From Symsagittifera roscoffensis (lineage: Eukaryota > Xenacoelomorpha > Acoela > Convolutidae): a stretch of 64,000 bases of DNA. Below, one piece after another: positions 1-9,842 of this stretch. The position numbers were made by a program, and so were the translations under genes. Numbering within the stretch: position 1 is the stretch's first letter; each line of letters opens with the position of its first letter. The notes under the pieces are model-generated. The model was not told the origin of the DNA. It made no database searches and worked only from the letters and a program-made list of their open reading frames with translations. Where the stretch lies: NCBI RefSeq assembly GCF_963678635.1, contig NC_087068.1:22904388-22968387 (forward strand), written 5' to 3'.

Positions 1-102
1 ATAAGTCTCGAACAAGACCTTAATAGCTTAGAATTAACCAAAAATAGATTAGAATTTAGACAAAACATTTTTAAAATTTTACACGACGATAATTTAATTG
101 AA

Positions 103-309
103 ATGTCTCTACGACTCAATAGATCAAAGCCAATATTCCGAACGATAAGAGAACTACCCGGAATTGCAAGAAGACCTCGAACCAGAGACGACATACGACA
201 AAGTAGAAACTTACCATATAGTTATATGATAGTTCGGCAAAAGCCAACACAAACTTTTGTATTTAGAATACTACTAGCAATGAATTTAGATTTTCATTTG
301 CAAACATAA
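103..309 (+). CDS. Small conserved leader ORF, 68 aa, function unknown
   Basis: An ATG about 110 nt after the primer-binding site opens a 68-codon frame beginning MSLRLNRSKPIFRTIRELPG and rich in Arg. The same ATG and the Asn-(K/R)-Ser core recur in copy C (40186) and in both leader units of copy B (21842, 23234), while surrounding sequence has drifted. It lies upstream of every candidate splice donor, so it would be present on both genomic and spliced RNA. I see no known domain. It may be a small basic protein, a translated upstream ORF that controls reinitiation at ORF1, or part of a cis-acting RNA signal that happens to be open. Confidence 0.45.
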   Translation: MSLRLNRSKPIFRTIRELPGIARRPRTRDDIRQSRNLPYSYMIVRQKPTQTFVFRILLAMNLDFHLQT

Positions 310-1238
310 AATCTTGAAGTCAATCTTCAAAATCATTTCAGGCGCTAAACAAAATTATTAATATACAATAACGATTGATAAAAAGATCTCAGATCGTTTT
401 CCTAAATTCTGCAGTAATATACAAAACATGTTTGAAAAATATTTATTGAAAAATCAAAATAAAAATTAGTAGCATGACAATAAATGGTTAAGTAATCATA
501 AATCATCCTGTTGTTCCAGCTTCATCACCTAAACATAACAGCATTCATAAGCTCACTAATATCATAAAAACACTAAATCTTTTCTCTACACAAATTTAAA
601 TCATTTTAAACTTAAATTCACTTAAATTTAAAATCAGATCATCAAGGCTCATCCTTGGATCTTAAATCAATTTCTATTAAATTAAATTTAAAACTTGATC
701 ATCAAGGCCTATCCTTGGATCAAAAAGAACAATTTTGTTCTCCCCCACCCACTTAGCTAGTGTCTAACGACCTCAAACGACGATTCACTATCCAACCCTT
801 TCTAAAAACCCAGGACTAACAGAAATTTTTGAACAAAACTAATCATTCAAATTAGGATAAACAGTGAAGAACTTCGGTTATTCATCCTTCACTTGATCCC
901 CCCTCTTACCAGACCCAGGATAAATCTTAGACTTAGTAAGTTTAAAATAGTATCTAACGAACTACTCGCGTTCTAATTATACCTGAACCTTGTGGATCGA
1001 TTTACTATTCTCCAACCCTTGAACACAATCACTACCCTTAAGTAAGATTAAGTAAGTTAACACCTTAGCTTATACTAGCCACGAGAAAGTATAAAATCAT
1101 TCTTCGGAAACGATATACTTTTCTCTCCAACCCTGAACAAATAGACCCAAGTTAAGCTAACCAAAAAATCGTAAGGACTAACAGTCTAAGAAAAAAGAAA
1201 TCATTTAACAACTCTTTGCATCCGTCATCCTAAACCTT
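310..1238 (+). promoter_or_regulatory. Structured 5' leader with repeated stem-loops and splice-donor-like sites
   Basis: Two near-identical hairpins, each a TCAAGG arm and a CCTTGG arm inside flanking GATC bases, lie at 637-661 and 697-721, exactly 60 nt apart. A third, AGAACAATTTTGTTCT, is at 726-741. A further stem (GTGAAG with CTTCAC) spans 864-892. Downstream, three modules each end in a CCAACCC motif (about 793, 1011 and 1128). The same series is present in copy C (40719-40822) and in both leader units of copy B. Conservation of stems while linkers drift suggests an RNA function such as genome packaging, dimerisation or internal initiation. No ORF of note lies between 310 and 1238. Confidence 0.55.
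936..1057 (+). promoter_or_regulatory. Candidate 5' splice sites in the leader
   Basis: GTAAGT occurs at 936-941 and 1052-1057, with GTAAGA at 1042-1047. All lie before ORF1 and gag. Copy C keeps GTAAGT at the two corresponding places; copy B has GTAAAA at the first. Joined to the acceptor-like site at 10638, any of these would remove ORF1 and Gag-Pol and produce an env-type subgenomic RNA, as in retroviruses. This is inference from consensus matches only. Confidence 0.4.
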
Positions 1239-1661
1239 ATGTCATTTAAAAACCTAGGAAATAAACAAACAATCGTTTTACACAATTGTGAAATAGATAA
1301 CAAAAAATACGACCTTGTAATCACACCTCATACACAAACAGTTGGATACATTAGAACAAAACGACAAACACTAAAAAGAAAAATAATAACCAAACAAAGA
1401 CAAATAACACGAAAAAGATTTTCAAAAAATCGAAACGCATTTTCAGAATCAGAAACCAGCAGTTTAGACGAACTTTATAAATTAAAAGAATCTATAGATA
1501 AAAATTGCCCCATTCACGATCAATTATATTTTACCGACTCAGAAACAACTTCAAATTCATCAAAAAGAGGACAAAGAAGAATAAAAAGCAATATTAACAC
1601 AAACCAGTACATTTATACAATTGGAATCAACCAATTAGACACATTGATAATTACATATTAA
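1239..1661 (+). CDS. ORF1: basic 140-aa protein encoded immediately upstream of gag
   Basis: An open frame of 140 codons starting MSFKNLGNKQTIVLHNCEID. The middle (about residues 45-70) is a strongly basic Lys/Arg/Thr stretch that could bind nucleic acid or act as a nuclear signal; the second half is Ser/Glu-rich, then basic again. It is in the same frame as Gag and separated from it only by its TAA (1659-1661) and six codons. A stop is kept at the equivalent place in copies B (TAA) and C (TAG), so this looks like a real boundary rather than a mutation. Copy C retains the first 80 codons. No known family recognised. An ORF in this position is unusual for Ty3/gypsy elements. Confidence 0.6.
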   Translation: MSFKNLGNKQTIVLHNCEIDNKKYDLVITPHTQTVGYIRTKRQTLKRKIITKQRQITRKRFSKNRNAFSESETSSLDELYKLKESIDKNCPIHDQLYFTDSETTSNSSKRGQRRIKSNINTNQYIYTIGINQLDTLIITY

Positions 1662-1679
1662 CAGTCATCAAACGAAAAA

Positions 1680-4124
1680 ATGAGCTCAACACACACCCCA
1701 GGTGAAGAAAGTCCAGATGATGATGATATCTTCCCCTTTATCGTAGATGCAACCACTGATAGAGGACAGCATATATTTTGCAAAAATTTACTCTTAAATT
1801 TGTTTGAACCCGGAATCAGTCCATGTAAAACAGAGTTCCCAGATGTAAAAATCAAAAGACAAATTATCGATCACTATTTGAAAGATATATGCAACTTAAC
1901 ACAACAATACGGAATCTACTCTATAGAATTCAGCTCACCAAACCAAAATCACAGCAAATATGTAATTCAAACAGACGACCTTGATTTAGAATTTTCAAAA
2001 GTATTCTCAGAATATATAAAAAGCATACAATATCATAACTCACAAAGAGCAAACTCCATATTCACCAATGAAGTTTTTGCAATAATATATAGTTATATCT
2101 CGATATTAGAAAACGAAATCCCAATCCCAAATGTCTCACCAACAGAAACATCTAAACACATAAGAGTACGACATGAAATCACACTACTCTCTAGTTTTCT
2201 AAATATAATTAAAGAAAATTTCACGAAAGATGAAGTTTCACAACATACAAAACACGACTTACAAAAAATTTTGGCATGGTTCATAATAGATTATTTCACA
2301 CATAATATTGATTTAATTTCACAAGCAAGAAAAAATTTTAGACCCCAAAACTCAAACGATGATACTGCCATCACAGAACAATCAGACTATGTTTGGGACC
2401 CCGAATGGTCTCATCCCGCATTCATAAACTTCCCACAATCAATCTCAAGTCAAGCAATAAGTACGATATCTTATGTAAGAGATTATGTAAGAGTAATACC
2501 ATTAACCATTGATGCAACACCATTAAACTATAATACATTTTTACCTGATATGCAAAATAATAGTTTAAACTTCACAGTCATACACAATGAAAACCTCAAT
2601 GGAACTAGAAATCTCACCCAACAAGATATCCAGACACCATCACACTTCATAAATGAAGAAATCGTACACACAACAACTACACAACAAAGCATTTCACCGA
2701 TACGTCCAAATTTAACAACACCAAGAAATACAAACCCTTCACAAACACAGGTAACCTTACAATCAACCGTTAAACCTTCGGTTGCCCCAAAATATTCACA
2801 CATGGATTATCAAACATACAGACCCATGACAATACCGTCAAAAACACGTAAAACGTTCACTAGAAACAATTTTGCAGAACATAATTATAATTATACACAT
2901 TCATCAAAAACAAACTATCCTCCACGAAATAATAATAATAACCAAATCAGATCTCGATATTGGAATAATCCAATGGCAACAACCAATTCAGTAAATTTTC
3001 AGGCTAATCCACATCCTCCACAGGATTATAGTGAAAATTACCCATTCTTTCAACAGAATAAAAATAAAAAACAAACACCTCATCAAACGGATTACCTATC
3101 CTCTGATGATGATCATTTACAACCAGATATATTTGCACCATATACCCAAGAATATCACGGACAAGGAATGCAGAAACCATATACACATCATAGAAATTTT
3201 TCTCCACACCAGATAGATACACAAAATCAACAACCAACACAATTGCAAAATGAAATACCACTTCCATATTATCTTCAACAACACGAAATAACAAAAAATC
3301 AACTTTCTAATTTTTCACAAAAGCCAAATGCAGCAGAATCATTACAAATGACAATGAATCTATACCTTATGGGTGGATCATCAATAACATCAAACAAACC
3401 ATTAATGGTATTCACAGGAACAGACCCTGAATATTCTGTAGAAGACTATTTAAATGCAGTAACAGCAAATTTGATTATAAATATAGGACCTGAACCAATT
3501 AATACGCCACTACATCAAAACTGGATACATCGACGCACAGCGTTGATACAAACAACTTTAGACGGCGCAGCCCAAAAATGGTTTTCAGTATTGCCTCTAG
3601 AAATAAAATCAAATTGGAAAAGGTTTACACAAGAATTTTCAAAAATGTTTGACTCCGAAAGAAACAAACAACAACAAAGAGTTTTATGTAATGAAATTCG
3701 CAGATTACCAAATGAAACCATCAAGCAATTAGCAGTACGCATCGAAACACTAGTTCGAAAAGCATATTCATTAAATACACACGACTACAAAAACACAAAA
3801 ATGACAGAAATCTTAATGATGACCTTAACACCTCAATTAAGGAAAATAGCAATAAAAAAGAGAGCATCCCATCCCTCCTCAATTCGAGAGCCCGATTTAG
3901 ATTTTCGAAAACTAGTAAACAAACTAGAGCAAGCGGAAATCACAATGAATTTTGAAGAAACAGAAAATCTGAAATTACAATATGTTAACCGAATTGAAAC
4001 AAATACCACAAATATCAACAATATACAGGAATCAGATACAGACCTCGTTGAAAAAATCACTGAAATACTCAATATTTATGAAAAACACCCAAACTTTAAA
4101 GGCAAACCATCTTTCAAAAAATAG
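1680..4124 (+). CDS. gag: Gag: long N-terminal region plus retrotransposon capsid-like domain; ends at a premature TAG
   Basis: 814 codons from ATG 1680. Residues 1 to about 220 form an acidic-start, probably folded region of unknown type (LTQQYGIYSIEF is shared with copy C). About 220-555 is low-complexity, Thr/Asn/Gln/Pro-rich and probably disordered. About 555-770 resembles the retrotransposon Gag/capsid family: GAAQKWFSVLP, then W-(K/R)-RFTQEFSKMF, then RRLPNETIKQLAVRIETLV. The frame ends at TAG 4122-4124, one codon before the CCHC zinc knuckle. Copies B and C both have TGG there, so the stop is a lesion private to this copy, not the natural gag end. Gag forms the capsid and packages the RNA. 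Confidence 0.85.
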   Translation: MSSTHTPGEESPDDDDIFPFIVDATTDRGQHIFCKNLLLNLFEPGISPCKTEFPDVKIKRQIIDHYLKDICNLTQQYGIYSIEFSSPNQNHSKYVIQTDDLDLEFSKVFSEYIKSIQYHNSQRANSIFTNEVFAIIYSYISILENEIPIPNVSPTETSKHIRVRHEITLLSSFLNIIKENFTKDEVSQHTKHDLQKILAWFIIDYFTHNIDLISQARKNFRPQNSNDDTAITEQSDYVWDPEWSHPAFINFPQSISSQAISTISYVRDYVRVIPLTIDATPLNYNTFLPDMQNNSLNFTVIHNENLNGTRNLTQQDIQTPSHFINEEIVHTTTTQQSISPIRPNLTTPRNTNPSQTQVTLQSTVKPSVAPKYSHMDYQTYRPMTIPSKTRKTFTRNNFAEHNYNYTHSSKTNYPPRNNNNNQIRSRYWNNPMATTNSVNFQANPHPPQDYSENYPFFQQNKNKKQTPHQTDYLSSDDDHLQPDIFAPYTQEYHGQGMQKPYTHHRNFSPHQIDTQNQQPTQLQNEIPLPYYLQQHEITKNQLSNFSQKPNAAESLQMTMNLYLMGGSSITSNKPLMVFTGTDPEYSVEDYLNAVTANLIINIGPEPINTPLHQNWIHRRTALIQTTLDGAAQKWFSVLPLEIKSNWKRFTQEFSKMFDSERNKQQQRVLCNEIRRLPNETIKQLAVRIETLVRKAYSLNTHDYKNTKMTEILMMTLTPQLRKIAIKKRASHPSSIREPDLDFRKLVNKLEQAEITMNFEETENLKLQYVNRIETNTTNINNIQESDTDLVEKITEILNIYEKHPNFKGKPSFKK

Positions 4125-5210
4125 TGTAATTATTGCCGACGATACGGACATAGTATTTCTGAATGTAGACAAAAACAACAGGACAATCAAAACAAACCTC
4201 AAAAATTTAAAGAACCAAATAAATCATTCTATCAGTACATGAAAAAAGATCAAAATCTACCGGACAAAAATGTATACAGCAACAACAGTTCAGGAAAACC
4301 ACTACCGAACAATACCAACTACACGAGAAATCAATCACCGTATAACTCAAGTTATAGAGGAAGATCACCAGAACGAAGAAATACACAAAATTCATCACAA
4401 AATCATTACAATAGACCAAATAGTCGAAATAACTACTCCAGATCAAATTCAAATACAACACAATTTGTTTCTAGATCTAATTCCCAATCAAGAAATAATT
4501 ACTATCCAAACAATCAATCACGAAACTCATCATACAATAGAAATAGAAACTACTCCAATAATCGGAATAGAAGTTATTCAAACAACCGAAACCAGAATTA
4601 CCCGAACAATCGATCAAGGAATAACTCATATAATAGATCAAACTATAACAGACCAAACAATAATTATCAAAACAGATCACGAAATAATTCACAAAATCGA
4701 CATTCAAGCTATAATAATCGTTATAGAAATTATTCCCAATCACCACACAGGAATAATAATCATTATAATAATTCTAATAATCGCCATAGAAGTAGTACAC
4801 CTAAACATCAAAGAAATATAAATCAAGTACAATCAAATCCAGAAACAACATCAGACCCTCCAGGTATTGATTACACAGTAAATGATACGTTACAACTCAA
4901 TCAAATAAACTGTGGATCATCAGACTCAGAAAGTGAAACAGAAAACACTATCTCCATCAATATGATAGCAGTCGAAAATGACTATGAACCTATTATATAT
5001 GAACAACCATTTTCATCACACATATATGAAAATCAATCAGAACTCCTTCACAATTATTATATTGAACCCATCCATTCCACACCGACGACGCAAAAAACTA
5101 ATGGAATTAACACTACAAATCAACCCAATGAGAATGACAAAACAAAATGCTTGAATACAAATCACATCTATCAAAATATACAAAAAGAACAACCCAAAGA
5201 AAAAATTTGA
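4125..5210 (+). pseudogene. gag-pol: Nucleocapsid CCHC knuckle and Asn/Arg/Ser-rich linker of Gag-Pol, between two premature stops
   Basis: This continues the Gag frame after the TAG at 4122. Codons 4125-4166 give CNYCRRYGHSISEC, a CX2CX4HX4C RNA-binding knuckle. About 4290-4820 encodes a long low-complexity tract of Asn, Arg, Ser, Tyr and Gln with imperfect repeats of the type YSNNRNRSYSNNRNQNY. This is followed by an acidic segment with ISINMIAVENDYEPI, well conserved in copy C. The segment ends at TGA 5208-5210 where copy C has TGG. ATG 4239 is in frame but is probably not a natural start. The tract resembles disordered RNA-binding linkers; its role is inference. Confidence 0.8.
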
Positions 5211-6440
5211 ACAATACCATTTCTCTTAGAAAGTCCAAGAAACAAAGAATTTCAACCACCAGATCTTGAAATTGATTTTTTAATTGATTCAGGAGCAGAA
5301 TCAAACATAATAAACATTCCCACATGGAATGAGATAAAAACATTACACCCAAAACTAACACCTCTTGAAACCTCCAGTAAACTAGCAACAGCACAAGGAT
5401 CAACATTGGTAAATTATGGAAAAATTCAATTATTTCTTCTCCGCACAAGAACAATAGAGCAAAATAAAATTTTAAATAAACCATTTAAACAAATAATTCA
5501 TATCACTGATATTAAACACAATATCATTGGAATACCATTTATTTCTAAATATATACCAACAATCAACATTTTGAATATTAAAATATTAATCAAAGATAAA
5601 TACACAAAAACAAAAGACACATCCCTAACATTTTTTCAAAGATTAAACAAACAACCACCATTCTTTTCAAAATTTTATCCATTATATAACCAACAAAGAA
5701 AACACCTGAAACCACTATCAGGAAACATATATAATTTTTCAATAAAACAAGTTCACCAATATGATAAAAAACAAAATAAACAACAACTCTATATGTCAGA
5801 CTTTGAATTCAAACCTATCCATAAGTTTTTCAAAATCACAATCTCATCCATAAAATATTTGAAAAACTCGAATTCAGATATTATATCTCTACATGTATAC
5901 AACAATACACCTTACCAAGTAACATTACCTTTAGGACTTTTAGGCTATTGCGAAACCAACGCTACAATATCACCAATACACGAAAAAGCATATCGCGTAA
6001 ATAATATACTCCAATTATTAGATATTTGTCAATCCACAATTCTTAATGAAGAATTATCCATAAATAATATAATAAGTAACGAAAAAAGAAATACGGATTA
6101 TTTCACAAAAACCCCATATTTCAAACCGACATTCAACATAAATAACTACACAGAGAATCAACAGAAATTTTTAACAATGTTTAATTTCCAACATTCACAA
6201 ATAACACAAGACGAATTTGAAAAATTAGCCAAACAGCTAATTCAATATTCATCAGTCTATGCAACATCCAAATTTGATGTTGGCAAAATCAGCTCATCAC
6301 TACATCTCCCATTAAAACCAGACGCAGTTTTCAAAAAACAAAGAGCAAGTAAAGTACCAATTCACTTACACGATAAAGTGAACAGATTACTCGACATTTT
6401 AGAACAATACAACATTATATCACCAGTAAATAAAGAATAA
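5211..6440 (+). pseudogene. pol: Pol, first part: aspartic protease, linker and start of reverse transcriptase
   Basis: Same frame as Gag. The protease active site LIDSGAESNII has its Asp codon at 5286, and the usual hydrophobic-Gly element follows as HNIIGIPFI (about 5517-5544). About 5600-6150 is a linker without recognised domain. From about 6330 the reverse transcriptase fingers begin (KVPIHLHDKVNRLLDILEQY). The segment ends at TAA 6438-6440, where copy C has GAA, so translation would stop inside the fingers. The protease would cleave the polyprotein during maturation. The longest ATG-initiated piece starts at 5406, after the active site, and is not a biological start. Confidence 0.82.
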
Positions 6441-9400
6441 CAACCAAAAGGCAACACATTTATCAACCCTGTTATCATTCTAGCCAAAGGAGAATCATTA
6501 AAAATCGTTCTCGACGCTAGATACCTCAACTCACTCATAGATGAAACAAAGTGTAATTGGCCTATTGAACCAATACAAGTTATTTTAACAAAAATAAACG
6601 GAAAATACTTTACAACCGCAGACATGAATAGTGCATATAATCAAATGCCACTAGATGAACAATCGCGACGCTTAACACAATTTGTTATTGGAAATCAGCA
6701 ATATGAATTCAACCGCCTATTCTATGGAATATCCATAGGACCAGCAGCATTTTCAGCTTTTATGAGCAAAATTTTTAGACCACTAATACTCAAGAAAAAC
6801 GCAATCACCTATTTAGACGATGTTTTTATGCAATCACAGACTAAAGAAGAAATGTTCAATGTTTTAGAACAATATCACCAAATACTTCAGAACGAAAATC
6901 TGAAGGCCGCCCCTGATAAATCACACTTCTTTTTGACAAGAGTTAAATTCTTAGGACATAACATAGAAAGAAAAACAATCACTCCATTAAAATCACGCAT
7001 CGACGCTATTCAGAAACTCCAACCACCGACAAATAAAAAGAAAATCCAAGAATTCCTTGGAATGTTAAACTTTTTAAGCAAATATGTTTATAAAATGCAA
7101 TTATATCTAAGACCATTCTATAATATACTTAGACAACAAAATAATTTTGAATGGAATACAGAACATCAAGCACGATTTGAAGAAATAAAGAAACTCTTAA
7201 CTGAACAAATTTCAAACACAATTCCAGATTCAAATCAACCATTTTATGCAATGTGCGATGCTTCGAACTTTGGCATCGGCGCAGCGTTATTACAATCACA
7301 TAACGGTACAAACAAAATGAACCTTATATCAGCAAATTCTCGATTATTCACTCAAGCAGAGCTAAGACTCTCAACCCTAATGAGAGAATGTACAGCCATA
7401 ATCTATACACTTACAGAATATGAATTTCTGATACTTGGATCAAAACATCCAACAGTTCTATTCACAGATCACAAACCAATCATTTTTCTCTTTACACAAA
7501 AATCCAACTCAAATCACCGAGTTTACAGATTTCAATTAATTCTAATGAAATTTCCAAACTTACATATAGTTTGGACAGCAGGAAAGAATCTTGCATTACC
7601 AGACACATTAAGTCGAAATACGCCACCTGAATTACTTACACGTAAAACTACAGTAGAAATACCCAAAAATATAAAATTCTACCTTGCAAAAAACGAAACA
7701 TCACCCCGACTAGAATGCAAATATGCAGTAAAAACTGACGTTGAACAATCACAGATAAATAATCTACAACACTTTCCACTTTATTTAGATTGTCAAAAAA
7801 ACCACTACGAAGTTGATCTACTTGGAACATCAACTTTTAAACCAATTCCATACTCACAATGGATAAAAAATAACACCCAACAAAAAAGAGTAAAACAACA
7901 CTCGCATAAAAAAGACCTTTTTCCACTAATTGAAAAAGAAAACCTAACTGATAAAATAAATTTATCAGGACCACAAACAAACGATTCAAAATACACAATA
8001 AATCACGTTTTTGACCTCCATGACCCACTTGATACAATACCCTTATCTAAATTAGAAATAGAAAACATTTTTCTCCCCCCAACAGAAGCAATTACAATTT
8101 CAACATTGAAACAATACCAAAATCTTGACCCAGTAATTAGACAACTAAAATCATGGCACAAATATAAAACTAAACCCGTCAAGGCAGATACAACTATTTT
8201 AGGAAATAAAACACTCCTCCGATATTTTCGAAAATTCAATAATACAACAATTAACGAAAACACAGACCTTCTAGAATACAAATTAATTGAATCTACAGTT
8301 CCCTGTCTCCCTTTAAGTATGATTCTCATAGCTTTTAATATTTCACATACACAAAATATTAAAGGACACTCTGGATCAGAGAAAACATATTCAAATTTTA
8401 TACAAAACTTTTATTTCCCAAATGCACCAATTTGGATAAAAGTACTATGCAATGACTGTATAGTATGCCAACTAAGTAAACCTTACCCAAATCAAAAACA
8501 AATAGCACAAAAACAAGATTTTAAAGGACAAAGTTTGTACTTTAACCACCGTATCTCATTTGATACTAAAGGACCAATTTCACCCTCATCAGAAGAAAAC
8601 TCCTACATTATGGTAATTGTTGACGCATTTACACATTATGTAGCACTTAACCCAGTACCACATTGTAACGCTTATTACGCTTACACAACGCTTTATGAAC
8701 ACTGGATAGCCAAATTTGGACTACCAGAAATTTTAGTTACTGACAACGGTACAGAATTCATAAATAATGAAATCATCACACTATGTCATTTATATAACAT
8801 CAAACACAAACCACGTACATCTCATGCACCTTGGACAAACGGCTTAGTCGAAGGTATGAACCGTTCACTACAAGAATATCTTAGATGTATCATCAATGGA
8901 AATGATACAAGATATACTGAATGGTCAGCAGATGTAAAACTATTTCCCTTAGCATATAATTCACAAATCACGACAACTCTAGGAATGTCACCATATGAAA
9001 TGGTTTTTAACCAAAAGCCACGCAAACCAATAATGTTTACAGCAAATTCTCATAAAAGCGCACAAGGTTATTGTCAACCAAATAAAGACTCAATTTGTTA
9101 TAACCTACCTTTACATACACACGATGAAGATCATTTTCATCACCCACAAATTCTTAAATTAGCCTCCGGTACACACACCGAATGGATTTTAAACAGAGAT
9201 AAAAAACACAATGAAATTTACCAAAAAGTAACAAAAAAGTTGTTACAAAGGCAAAACATTAATGAACAAATAAATTCACGCTTTACACCAGCCTCCGATT
9301 TAAAAATTGGAACATTTGTTTTAATACCCAATTTTAACACTCAAAAAGGAATTTCTAAAAAATTACAACCCCTTCGTAAAGGACCATACCAAATAAATGC

Positions 9401-9842
9401 AAAACCCACTGATGTCACATACAAAATCACCGACTCAGACAAAAAAGAAATCGTTCAACATCGAAATAACCTATTACCTTATTATCCAAAAGAATACGCA
9501 CTCCGCGAACTAACTCAATTATATTCTTTTACAGGTTTAAAAGTTATTCAAAATGACCCACATACGGAAAATACAACAAAGGAACAAAAAGATTTTCACC
9601 TCAAAAACCAAAATACAAAATCAACCACCACAAAAAACAATACAAAAAATCTAGATCAAAATACATCTCAAAAAGAAAGAAAAAATAGAAAAATGACAGA
9701 ACAAATAATACCCCAAGAACAAATCGACAAATCAGAACATAGAGAGTCTTCACGACTTAGAAATCAACCACGTAAAAATTATAAATTATTCATCCCACAA
9801 TCTAAAATATTAAAGAAAGTCGAATTTCAAAAACAACCTTAA
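6441..9842 (+). CDS. pol: Pol, main part: reverse transcriptase, RNase H, integrase with GPY/F module
   Basis: Same frame throughout; first internal ATG is 6624. RT: TADMNSAYNQMPL carries the first Asp, and YLDD is at 6810-6821. RNase H: Asp 7257 in MCDASNFGIGAAL, Glu 7386, Asp 7467 in FTDHKP. Integrase: zinc-binding His codons 8346 and 8367 with Cys 8448, 8457, 8466; catalytic Asp 8562 (RISFDTKGP), Asp 8742 (VTDNGTEF) and Glu 8850, spacing exactly D-x35-E. A GPY/F module is at 9381 (RKGPYQI), followed by HRNNLLPYYPKE. The Lys/Asn-rich tail ends in a basic segment kept in copy C. Every catalytic residue I can place is present; only the upstream stop at 6438 breaks this part. Confidence 0.95.
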   Translation, partial: QPKGNTFINPVIILAKGESLKIVLDARYLNSLIDETKCNWPIEPIQVILTKINGKYFTTADMNSAYNQMPLDEQSRRLTQFVIGNQQYEFNRLFYGISIGPAAFSAFMSKIFRPLILKKNAITYLDDVFMQSQTKEEMFNVLEQYHQILQNENLKAAPDKSHFFLTRVKFLGHNIERKTITPLKSRIDAIQKLQPPTNKKKIQEFLGMLNFLSKYVYKMQLYLRPFYNILRQQNNFEWNTEHQARFEEIKKLLTEQISNTIPDSNQPFYAMCDASNFGIGAALLQSHNGTNKMNLISANSRLFTQAELRLSTLMRECTAIIYTLTEYEFLILGSKHPTVLFTDHKPIIFLFTQKSNSNHRVYRFQLILMKFPNLHIVWTAGKNLALPDTLSRNTPPELLTRKTTVEIPKNIKFYLAKNETSPRLECKYAVKTDVEQSQINNLQHFPLYLDCQKNHYEVDLLGTSTFKPIPYSQWIKNNTQQKRVKQHSHKKDLFPLIEKENLTDKINLSGPQTNDSKYTINHVFDLHDPLDTIPLSKLEIENIFLPPTEAITISTLKQYQNLDPVIRQLKSWHKYKTKPVKADTTILGNKTLLRYFRKFNNTTINENTDLLEYKLIESTVPCLPLSMILIAFNISHTQNIKGHSGSEKTYSNFIQNFYFPNAPIWIKVLCNDCIVCQLSKPYPNQKQIAQKQDFKGQSLYFNHRISFDTKGPISPSSEENSYIMVIVDAFTHYVALNPVPHCNAYYAYTTLYEHWIAKFGLPEILVTDNGTEFINNEIITLCHLYNIKHKPRTSHAPWTNGLVEGMNRSLQEYLRCIINGNDTRYTEWSADVKLFPLAYNSQITTTLGMSPYEMVFNQKPRKPIMFTANSHKSAQGYCQPNKDSICYNLPLHTHDEDHFHHPQILKLASGTHTEWILNRDKKHNEIYQKVTKKLLQRQNINEQINSRFTPASDLKIGTFVLIPNFNTQKGISKKLQPLRKGPYQINAKPTDVTYKITDSDKKEIVQHRNNLLPYYPKEYALRELTQLYSFTGLKVIQNDPHTENTTKEQKDFHLKNQNTKSTTTKNNTKNLDQNTSQKERKNRKMTEQIIPQEQIDKSEHRESSRLRNQPRKNYKLFIPQSKILKKVEFQKQP

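Noticed and set aside
4122-4124. TAG between capsid and zinc knuckle as a programmed readthrough codon (as in murine leukaemia virus)
   Set aside because: Copies B and C have TGG at the same site in the same frame, so it is a private nonsense mutation of copy A.
4270-4821. 183-codon Ile/Thr-rich ORF overlapping the Asn/Arg/Ser tract in another frame
   Set aside because: It is a frame shadow of repetitive AAT/AGA/TCA codons; it starts and ends at different places in copy C and has no context for expression.
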